Below are positions 1 through 9,061 of a stretch of 9,798 bases of DNA, in pieces; within the stretch, counting starts at the first letter, position 1, and each line of letters starts with the position of its first letter. The stretch comes from DASYTH01 sp035942955. GTDB lineage: Bacteria > Actinomycetota > Actinomycetes > Mycobacteriales > Pseudonocardiaceae. The translations under genes were made by a program, and so were the position numbers. The stretch spans positions 1 to 9,798 of the forward strand of contig NZ_DASZCQ010000351.1 of assembly GCF_035942955.1 (NCBI RefSeq), read 5' to 3'. The notes under the pieces were generated by a model that saw only the letters and a program-made list of their open reading frames with translations, ran no database searches and had not been told where the DNA came from.

Positions 1-59
1 GCACAGGAGCAAGCAGGTCGGCCCGATCAAGATCAGACGGATAGAGGCGAGCACAAGCC
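1..59 (+). other. Short leader upstream of kgd
   Basis: No coding region or recognisable promoter could be supported here. The only relevant signal is the purine-rich stretch AGAGGCGAG at 43-51, a weak Shine-Dalgarno candidate ahead of the GTG start at 60. The AGAGG core is 12 nt from the start, which is longer than ideal. The promoter of kgd probably lies beyond the left edge. Confidence 0.4.
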
Positions 60-3739
<3,680 letters not shown>

Positions 3740-3740
<1 letters not shown>

Positions 3741-3916
3741 TGTACTTCACCGACCGAGGCCTCGAAGAACTCGAAACCCGCCGCGGCCGGGAGGAGTTCA
3801 CCTTCTCCTGGCTCGCCACCAAGCTCCGCACCTTCGTCGACACCAACCCCCACTACGAAGACGCCATCGACCGCCTCGCCACCTACCTCGCCCGCGACGA
3901 CGACCCCGACGACTGA
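3740..3916 (+). CDS. Small conserved actinobacterial protein, DUF6104-like
   Basis: A 58-residue cytoplasmic protein that begins MYFTDRGLEELETRRG and ends in an acidic tail (ARDDDPDD). From memory of the family it resembles DUF6104, small proteins often found directly after the 2-oxoglutarate dehydrogenase gene in Streptomyces and relatives; no function is established that I know of. Its ATG shares the A of the kgd stop codon (TGATG, 3738-3742), so translation is probably coupled to kgd. There is no separate strong Shine-Dalgarno site. The sequence looks mainly helical, with a WLATKLRTFVD segment and a second helix near DAIDRLATYLA. It has no membrane segment, signal peptide or cysteine. It uses the same GAA-rich codon style as the 3' end of kgd. 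Its stop is only 4 nt from the convergent end of vapC, and I see no terminator hairpin between the two. Confidence 0.85.
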
Positions 3917-3920
3917 GGTG

Positions 3921-4328
3921 TCAGCGAGCCGGCCACACGCGGAGATCCTTGGCAATGGTCGCCAGCACATCAAAGTCGCGATCGTGGTGTACCAGGACCG
4001 CGCCGGTTCTGATCGCGACGGCAGCGGTGACGCAGTCCATCAGTGAGCGCACGGGCTTACCGGCATCTCGTGCCGCCAGATAGAGATCGCCCGCCGAGTT
4101 GAAATCGATGTTCGGCTCGACGCTCAACTGCACGGCGTTGTCGAGGATCCGGTTGACGGCGGGCAGGTTGACCCGCCGGGTGCCGGCTCGAACCTCGAGG
4201 GCGACCGGCTGAGTCACAGCGATCCCAGCGGGGTCACCGCGCAGTTCCGCAACCGCTCGGGCGGCCGGCGAGTCCGTGTCCCGAAACCACTCCACCCAGG
4301 CGGACGTGTCGACGAGATGGATCGTCAC
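3921..4328 (-). CDS. vapC: VapC-type PIN-domain ribonuclease toxin
   Basis: A 135-residue PIN-domain protein, the usual length for VapC. The acidic metal-binding residues are visible: D7 in LVDTSAWVEW, E45 in PVALEVRAG, D98 in SLMDCVTAAVA, and D116/D118 in HHDRDFD near the C-terminus. VapC toxins are Mg-dependent endoribonucleases that cut tRNA or rRNA when not bound by their antitoxin; the RNA target here cannot be read from sequence. The start is GTG at 4328-4326 and overlaps the vapB stop in a GTGA junction (4325-4328), so toxin translation depends on antitoxin translation. No independent Shine-Dalgarno site is evident, which fits coupling. All expected catalytic acids are present, so the toxin is probably active. 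Confidence 0.93.
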   Translation of the reverse strand: MTIHLVDTSAWVEWFRDTDSPAARAVAELRGDPAGIAVTQPVALEVRAGTRRVNLPAVNRILDNAVQLSVEPNIDFNSAGDLYLAARDAGKPVRSLMDCVTAAVAIRTGAVLVHHDRDFDVLATIAKDLRVWPAR

Positions 4329-4534
4329 AACGAAGCGATCTCGTCACGACGCAGGTCGTTGAGGTCGCCTTCCCAGCCGATACCGCGGACGGCGTCGATG
4401 TCCTGCTCCGTCAAGCGGGGGCCGACCAGGCGGCGCAGGGCCAGGTCGACCACCTCGCGCTTGGTATGCAGGTTGTACCTCCGCATGGCCTCGGCCACGA
4501 GCTCGTCGTCCAACTCGATGTTCGTCCGGGACAT
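4325..4534 (-). CDS. vapB: VapB-type antitoxin
   Basis: A 69-residue antitoxin partner for the adjacent VapC. The N-terminal half (MSRTNIELDDELVAEAMRRY, then a TKREVVDLALRRL helix) is the ribbon-helix-helix-like DNA-binding and dimerisation region of the VapB/DUF2191 type. The C-terminal GIGWEGDLNDLRRD is the conserved toxin-binding tail, whose Trp and acidic residues insert into the PIN active site in related complexes. I chose the ATG at 4534-4532 because homologs begin at this residue. An in-frame GTG at 4567 would add 11 residues (MAYTLMVYARC) that read straight through the palindromic operator and are not family-like. vapB precedes vapC with a 4-nt overlap. It lies 50 nt after the permease stop, so read-through from the transporter operon is possible in addition to its own promoter. 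Confidence 0.9.
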   Translation of the reverse strand: MSRTNIELDDELVAEAMRRYNLHTKREVVDLALRRLVGPRLTEQDIDAVRGIGWEGDLNDLRRDEIASL

Positions 4535-4565
4535 ACACCTGGCATACACCATCAAGGTGTATGCC
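4532..4565 (-). promoter_or_regulatory. Probable VapBC autoregulatory operator
   Basis: A perfect 10-bp inverted repeat, GGCATACACC (4541-4550) and GGTGTATGCC (4556-4565), surrounds a 5-nt spacer. A third half-site CATACACC at 4532-4539 repeats the one at 4543-4550 with an 11-bp period, about one helical turn. The third half-site contains the vapB start codon. VapB-type ribbon-helix-helix proteins bind such repeats to repress their own operon, with VapC as corepressor. The assignment as operator is inference from position and symmetry. I could not assign -10/-35 boxes with confidence. Confidence 0.75.
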
Positions 4566-4584
4566 ACCCCGGCGACTGAGTCCG

Positions 4585-5796
4585 TCAGCGTTGCAGGGCG
4601 GCGACGGGTTGGACGTGTAGGGCGCGGGTGGCGGGGATGAGGCCGGCGAGGAGGCCGGTGGCGGCGCAGGTGGCGGCGGCGGCGAAGGCCAGGTGGAGGT
4701 CAAGGATCGGGGTCCAGGCGTTCCAGAGGGACACCGCCGAGGTGACGCAGAGGCCGAGGAGGGCGCCGAGGAGCCCGCCGAGCGCGCCGAGGACGGTCGT
4801 CTCGCAGACGAGTTGCGCGAAGATGAGGCCCGGGCGGCCGCCGACGGCGCGGCGCAGGCCGATCTCGGAGCGCCGCGCGGAGACGCCGGCGGTGGCCGCG
4901 TTGGCGATCGACACCGTGCCGATGATCAAGGTGAGCACGCTGATCAGCACGCTGGATCGGGTGACGTCGGCCTCGATCTCGCGGCGCAGCGCGCGGGGAT
5001 CCGGTGGGGCGATGGACCGCAGGGCGTTCGGCGCGGCCGGGTGCAGCGCGAGCGGCGCCTGGTGGCCGATCAGCTGGGCCGCCCCCGGCGACGTCTCGAT
5101 CAGGACGTCCCGCTCCGCGCTCTCCGCGCCGGCGAGGCGGTTCGCCGTGCTGAACGGCATGAGCACCATCTGCAGGGCCTCGGGCCGGCGCAGGACGTCG
5201 TCATAGATCCCGGCCACGGTGTAGGCCTGGTCGTCGACGAACACGGCCGCCTGGGTCCGCGTGATGCCGAGCTCGTCGGCGATCCCGCGGGGCAGCAGCA
5301 CCAGGCGTGCCGCGGTGGCCTCGTCGAACGGGCCGAACAGCCGCCCCACGAGCAGGTTCGGGGCCATGGCCCGCACCGTGTCCGGGTCGGCGCCCATGAT
5401 CCGCACGCCCGGGCCGGCCTGCCCGAAGCCGACCAGCCGCCGGACCGGCCGTTCGGCCAGGATGACCCGAGGTCCGGCCGCGGCGACGCCGTTGAGCCCG
5501 CGCAGGCGGTCCAGCGCCGCGCCACCCTGCCAGTGCCGACCAAGGCCCGGGTCCTCGGACCTGACCACCACCTCGGTGGCCCGCCGGACGTCGAACGTGG
5601 ACGAGACCTGCTGGCCCAACGTCGAGATCAACCCGAGGGTGCTGACGAACGCCGCGGCCGCGAGCACGGTGCCCAGCGCGGTCAGCAGGGACCGGGCGGG
5701 GAAGCGGAGCACCGACAGCGCCGACTCCCGGACCAGATCGCCGATCCGGATCCGCGGTGCGGCCACGCCCAACTCCGCCCGGTGCCCGCCGCGCAT
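4585..5796 (-). CDS. ABC transporter permease, MacB/FtsX type
   Basis: A 403-residue membrane protein, the last gene of the transporter unit. The topology is that of MacB/FtsX permeases: cytoplasmic N-terminus, TM1 at about 37-60, a large extracytoplasmic MacB periplasmic-core-like domain at about 61-275, then TM2 about 281-304, TM3 about 323-356 and TM4 about 367-388. The segment ARRSEIGLRRAVGGR at 307-321, between TM2 and TM3, is the typical coupling helix that contacts the ATPase. The C-terminal PVAALQR is the usual family ending. Such permeases work by mechanotransmission, pushing substrate outward or activating envelope enzymes, rather than by a classic channel. The ATG start is well supported: GAGAGGAG (5803-5810) ends 6 nt upstream and is formed by the last codons of the ATPase gene, and only 3 nt separate the two genes. 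The substrate is unknown. Confidence 0.92.
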   Translation of the reverse strand: MRGGHRAELGVAAPRIRIGDLVRESALSVLRFPARSLLTALGTVLAAAAFVSTLGLISTLGQQVSSTFDVRRATEVVVRSEDPGLGRHWQGGAALDRLRGLNGVAAAGPRVILAERPVRRLVGFGQAGPGVRIMGADPDTVRAMAPNLLVGRLFGPFDEATAARLVLLPRGIADELGITRTQAAVFVDDQAYTVAGIYDDVLRRPEALQMVLMPFSTANRLAGAESAERDVLIETSPGAAQLIGHQAPLALHPAAPNALRSIAPPDPRALRREIEADVTRSSVLISVLTLIIGTVSIANAATAGVSARRSEIGLRRAVGGRPGLIFAQLVCETTVLGALGGLLGALLGLCVTSAVSLWNAWTPILDLHLAFAAAATCAATGLLAGLIPATRALHVQPVAALQR

Positions 5797-5799
5797 CGG

Positions 5800-6462
5800 T
5801 CACTCCTCTCCGACGATGCCGTCGACCACGCGCAGCCGCCGGTGGCCCTCGGCCGCCACCCGGTCGTCATGGGTGACCACGACGACCGTGAGCCCGGCGG
5901 CGTTGAGCTCCCGCAGCAGAGCAAGGACGGTGCCGGTGTTGGCGCTGTCGAGGTTGCCGGTCGGCTCGTCGCAGAAGACGGCCCTTGGCCGGCCGCCGAC
6001 CGCGCGGGCGATCGCGACCCGCTGCCGCTCCCCACCGGACAGCGTCCGCGGATCCGCGTGCGCGCGGTGAGCCAGCCCGATCCGATCGAGGGCGGCCATG
6101 GCCATGCGCCGGCGGACCCGGCGCGGATGCGGGCCGTACAGCATCCCCAGCTCCACGTTCTCCACGGTGGTGCGCCCGGGGAGCAGGTGAAACGCCTGGA
6201 AGACGAACCCGAACAGCTGCCCGCGGATGCCGCCGCGCAACCGCTCGCCGAGCCCGACGGTCTCCACGCCGCGCACCCGGTACGAGCCGCCGTCCGGCGC
6301 GTCGAGCAGGCCGACCACGTTCAGCAGGGTCGACTTGCCCGACCCGGACGGGCCGGTGATCGTGACGTACTCGCCCTCGGCGAACCGCAGCGTCGCCCGG
6401 CGCAGGGCGTGGACCGGGTGGCCGTCGTCGTAGGTCCGGGACACGTCGGTGAGCTCCAGCAT
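5800..6462 (-). CDS. ABC transporter ATP-binding protein, MacB/LolD type
   Basis: A 220-residue cytoplasmic ATPase that powers the adjacent permease. All nucleotide-binding motifs are intact: Walker A GPSGSGKST at 37-45, Q-loop Gln89 (VFQAFHLLPG), signature LSGGERQR at 141-148, Walker B AVFCDEP at 161-167 with catalytic Glu166, and H-loop His198 (VVTHDD). The run DEPTGNLDS is typical of the LolD/MacB/FtsE branch. Two starts are possible. The ATG at 6462 lies 2 nt after the adaptor stop and matches the family's MLEL-type N-terminus. A GTG at 6468 would form a GTGA overlap, and its AAGGA site (6475-6479) sits 6 nt away instead of 12. I chose the ATG; the choice changes the protein by two residues only. 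Translation is probably coupled to the upstream gene either way. Confidence 0.94.
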   Translation of the reverse strand: MLELTDVSRTYDDGHPVHALRRATLRFAEGEYVTITGPSGSGKSTLLNVVGLLDAPDGGSYRVRGVETVGLGERLRGGIRGQLFGFVFQAFHLLPGRTTVENVELGMLYGPHPRRVRRRMAMAALDRIGLAHRAHADPRTLSGGERQRVAIARAVGGRPRAVFCDEPTGNLDSANTGTVLALLRELNAAGLTVVVVTHDDRVAAEGHRRLRVVDGIVGEE

Positions 6463-6464
6463 GG

Positions 6465-7574
6465 TCACCGGAAATCCTTGCCAACGACCACGGCGGTGCC
6501 GGCGGCCAGACCGTCGGGGTCGGCCGGGTCGACCGCCACCCAACCACCCGCGGTGCGGCCGGTGGTCACGGTGCGGTCGACGGTGGTGCCGTCGGCGCGG
6601 ACGGCGGTGACGAAGGTCGATCCGTCCGGACGGGACAGCACCGCGGTGAGGGGAACCGCCAGCACGGGCTCGGTGTCGGCCGTCGCCGCGATGTCGACCC
6701 GGACCGCACGGTCGCCGGCGCCGGACAGCGCCGCCCCGGTGAACGCCAGGGTGATCTCCACGCCGGCCGACCCGTCCGCACCGGTCACCACGCTCGTGCC
6801 CACCGAGCCGATCGTGGCCGCGGCGCGCTGGCCGCCGGCGTCGTCGAAGATCGTCGCCGGCTGGCCGACGGTCAGCTGCCGCGCCTGCTCGGTGGAGGCG
6901 CGGGCGGACACGAAGTCCGCCTGGCCGTCGAGCGAGACGATCGGCGCCTTCTGGTCGGTCAGCACGCTGCCCACCGCGACGTGCACCGCGCTGACCGTCC
7001 GACCCGGCCGGTCGAGCACGAGCACGGCCGACCGTTTCAGCCCGGCCGGGGCGACCCACCCGCGCGCGGCGTACATGCGGTTGACGGCGTCCTGGGTCGG
7101 TGCGTCCAGGACGCCGGTTCTCGGCGCCGGGTAACCGAGGCGGCGCAGCGCGGCCTGGACCGCCTCGACGTCGACTCCCCGGTCCTCCTGGCCGATGTCG
7201 CGGTACAGCGGGAACGGCAGCACCAGCGCGAACATCGGCTGGTCGGCGCGCGCGATCACCACGTCGCCCTCGGCCAGCTTCTGTCCTGTGTGGACGGACA
7301 CTTTGGTGACCACGCTGTCCTCGCCGACCGCGGCGGCCGGCGGGAGCAGCGCAACGCTCGGGCCCGCGGTCACCTGCCCGCGCAGCACGACGGGCTCCAC
7401 AAGAACCCTCCGTTCGGCGGCGACGGTGACCAGCGACGCGGGTGGCGGCGCGGCGTCCGCCGCGGCCTGTTCCGGCGACCGGAGCCGCGGCCCGAGCACG
7501 GCCCCCGCAACCACGAGGCAGACCAGCGTCGTCCCGACCACCCCGACGATCACCGCCGGCCGGCGCCTGGCCAT
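6465..7574 (-). CDS. HlyD-like adaptor with embedded peptidoglycan-binding domain
   Basis: A 369-residue membrane-anchored adaptor. It has a short basic N-terminus (MARRR), one membrane segment at about 7-28 and an extracytoplasmic remainder. After a Pro/Ala linker comes half of a biotinyl/lipoyl-like motif (about 84-112, VHTGQKLAEGDVV). It is followed by a peptidoglycan_binding_1-like helical domain at about 133-175, with the AVQAALRRLGY and GVLDAPTQDAV elements. The second lipoyl half follows at about 196-217 (VHVAVGSVLTDQKAPIVSL). A beta-barrel region and a membrane-proximal domain run to the C-terminus. In Gram-negative MacA the corresponding place holds a helical hairpin that reaches an outer-membrane channel. 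In this monoderm version a wall-binding domain sits there, so the complex is probably tethered to peptidoglycan. The ATG overlaps the lipoprotein stop (TGATG, 7572-7576). The downstream ATPase and permease are its obvious partners. Confidence 0.9.
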   Translation of the reverse strand: MARRRPAVIVGVVGTTLVCLVVAGAVLGPRLRSPEQAAADAAPPPASLVTVAAERRVLVEPVVLRGQVTAGPSVALLPPAAAVGEDSVVTKVSVHTGQKLAEGDVVIARADQPMFALVLPFPLYRDIGQEDRGVDVEAVQAALRRLGYPAPRTGVLDAPTQDAVNRMYAARGWVAPAGLKRSAVLVLDRPGRTVSAVHVAVGSVLTDQKAPIVSLDGQADFVSARASTEQARQLTVGQPATIFDDAGGQRAAATIGSVGTSVVTGADGSAGVEITLAFTGAALSGAGDRAVRVDIAATADTEPVLAVPLTAVLSRPDGSTFVTAVRADGTTVDRTVTTGRTAGGWVAVDPADPDGLAAGTAVVVGKDFR

Positions 7575-8518
7575 CAGGACCCGCTCGCAATCGGCGCGGC
7601 CCGGCGGGCCAGCTCCTCGATCCTGGGGTTCAGCTCGTCGATCCAGGTACCGTACTTCTCCACATAACGGGCCTGAACCCGTTGCACCGCGGCGAGTTGG
7701 GCCTCGATCTTGCCCGTTGACCGTCCACAGTGGAACCAGGCGACGGCCAGCGCGGACTCCTCCGGCGTCGGGGTGTACCTCCGCGGCGGAATCGCCGGCC
7801 CCACCTCCACCGTTCCCGGCTTGCGAACGGGCTGCCACGACTCCTCCGGCCCGCTGTCCGCGCGACCGTAGGTCACCCCGAAGAGCCTGTGGTTGGGAGT
7901 CTTGAGAAAGGCGGCACGGTCGGGAACGTGGTAGCCCCGGCCGGCCATGCACTCGAGCATCCTGGCCGGCAGATCGTCGGGAAGCTCGGCGTCGACGTCG
8001 TGCCGGTACGGAGCCAGCGTGTTGACCAGGTCGGTGTAGCTCATGAGCGTCCGGCGCGCCTCGGGACCGAGCTCGGTCCACGCCCGCTCGGCGCAGCGCT
8101 CGGCGGCCTTGTCGAAGTTGGCGTCGGTGCTGACCACCCGGGCCGGCTCACCCCCGGTGTGGTTGCCGAAACCCAGGCGGCGCGCCTCGTCCTCGCTGGT
8201 CGGACCGAAGTCGCGCGCGGAGACCGTGAGGAAGTCGTACGGGTCCTCCGGTCGGGCTACCCGGGCGTCGAGGTTCTGCCGGTAGCCCGCATCCGCCAGG
8301 CACCGGTCCCGAATCTTGAGCTGCGCGTAGCCGATCAGCCCGACCTGCTGGCCGAGGATGACGTCGAACGGCTGCTTGGGCTCGGCCACCTCATCCGGCG
8401 CGGAGTGCCCCTGATCGCGCACGGCCGGCTCGCCCCCACATCCGGCCGTGAGGATCGAGACCAGGCCGAGCACCATGAGGGCCGGCCACCCTCGACGCCG
8501 AAGCCCCTTGTGTCGCAC
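7574..8518 (-). CDS. Putative lipoprotein of the ABC export unit, function unknown
   Basis: A 314-residue protein with a lipoprotein signal: a basic start, a hydrophobic core (ALMVLGLVSIL) and lipobox LTAGC with the modified Cys at residue 27. I do not recognise a named domain. The mature part has four more cysteines (73, 142, 190, 264), consistent with two disulfides. Two of them lie in similar motifs, CLADAGY at 73-79 and CMAGRGY at 190-196, and each is followed by a second Cys 69-74 residues later, so the protein may be an internal duplication. The C-terminal portion is helical and charged (QLAAVQRVQARYVEKY). The GTG start at 8518 follows an AAGGGGA site at 8524-8530 with good spacing. It is the first gene of the four-gene transporter unit and overlaps the adaptor start by one base. 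A substrate-capture, immunity or sensing role on the outer membrane face is possible but unproven. Confidence 0.82.
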   Translation of the reverse strand: MRHKGLRRRGWPALMVLGLVSILTAGCGGEPAVRDQGHSAPDEVAEPKQPFDVILGQQVGLIGYAQLKIRDRCLADAGYRQNLDARVARPEDPYDFLTVSARDFGPTSEDEARRLGFGNHTGGEPARVVSTDANFDKAAERCAERAWTELGPEARRTLMSYTDLVNTLAPYRHDVDAELPDDLPARMLECMAGRGYHVPDRAAFLKTPNHRLFGVTYGRADSGPEESWQPVRKPGTVEVGPAIPPRRYTPTPEESALAVAWFHCGRSTGKIEAQLAAVQRVQARYVEKYGTWIDELNPRIEELARRAAPIASGS

Positions 8519-8540
8519 CAGGTTCCCCTTCCATCGTGAA

Positions 8541-8582
8541 CGGTGGGGCGAACCGCGAACGCGGTCCCGGTTCGCCCCACCG
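8541..8582 (-). terminator. Strong hairpin, likely terminator or attenuator
   Basis: A perfect 14-bp inverted repeat: CGGTGGGGCGAACC (8541-8554) pairs with GGTTCGCCCCACCG (8569-8582), with a 14-nt loop. It begins 5 nt after the stop of the small secreted protein gene on the minus strand and ends 22 nt before the lipoprotein start. There is no T-tract on the downstream side, as is common for hairpin terminators in high-GC actinobacteria. A smaller alternative stem, CCGCG/CGCGG, lies at 8553-8564. Because all genes on both sides run the same way, it may terminate only partially or stabilise the upstream mRNA. Confidence 0.75.
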
Positions 8583-8587
8583 GGCCG

Positions 8588-9037
8588 TCACTTGTTGACC
8601 GGCGCCCCTTCGCCGCAGCGCGAATGACCGTTGTTCTGCGGGGGTATCGCCATCCAGGAGCCGGAGTTCGCCGGCTGGTGCCACAGCTTGAGCCAGTTGC
8701 CGCTGCCGTCCATGTCCCAGACGTACACGGTGCAGGAACTGTCACGGTTCCGAAGCTGCCGTGCGGAGTCCAGGATGTACGGGCCACGACTGCCCGTCGC
8801 CGTCTCGTACCAGCGGTAGTAGTCGTGCACGCCTTCGACGCGAGCGTGGTTGGCGCTGTACCAGAACTGCTTGACCATGGCGTCCGAGCCGGCCGTCTGC
8901 CTGAAGCAGATCTCGGTGTAGGAGCATTGCGGGCCGTCGTTCTTGCCGTTGTCGTCGGCCTGGGCGGCGCCCGCCCCCGCGACGAGCACGACGCCGAACG
9001 CGATGGCGGCCAAACCCGCGGTGATGAATCTTCGCAC
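8588..9037 (-). CDS. Small secreted four-cysteine protein, function unknown
   Basis: A 149-residue precursor with a clear Sec signal peptide: MRRF, a hydrophobic stretch (AGLAAIAFGVVLVAGAGA) and an AQA cleavage site after residue 27. This leaves a mature protein of about 122 residues. The mature protein has cysteines 38, 44, 102 and 141, probably forming two disulfides, and is rich in Trp and Tyr. The pattern CxxxxxC near the N-terminus followed by SSCTVYVWDMDGSGN and a late Cys loosely recalls small secreted beta-rich proteins such as peptidase inhibitor family I36, but the match is too weak to name it. The GTG start is supported by AAAGGAA (9043-9049), six nt upstream of the start when measured from GGA. 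It follows the M15-like gene by 24 nt and precedes a strong hairpin and the ABC export unit. It could be an effector, inhibitor or structural wall protein. Confidence 0.8.
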   Translation of the reverse strand: MRRFITAGLAAIAFGVVLVAGAGAAQADDNGKNDGPQCSYTEICFRQTAGSDAMVKQFWYSANHARVEGVHDYYRWYETATGSRGPYILDSARQLRNRDSSCTVYVWDMDGSGNWLKLWHQPANSGSWMAIPPQNNGHSRCGEGAPVNK

Positions 9038-9061
9038 TGGTGTTCCTTTCTGGATGGTGGC

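Noticed and set aside
4535..4567. Extended vapB start at GTG 4567
   Set aside because: It would translate the operator palindrome and add a non-family N-terminus. The ATG at 4534 matches homologs.
4693..7134. 813-codon plus-strand open frame opposite the ABC genes
   Set aside because: Lies antisense to intact permease, ATPase and adaptor genes and has no recognisable domain or start context.
8588..9037. Lactococcin 972-type bacteriocin
   Set aside because: The presence of a MacB-like ABC unit made this tempting, but I cannot see the family's characteristic motif, and the mature protein is longer with a different Cys pattern.
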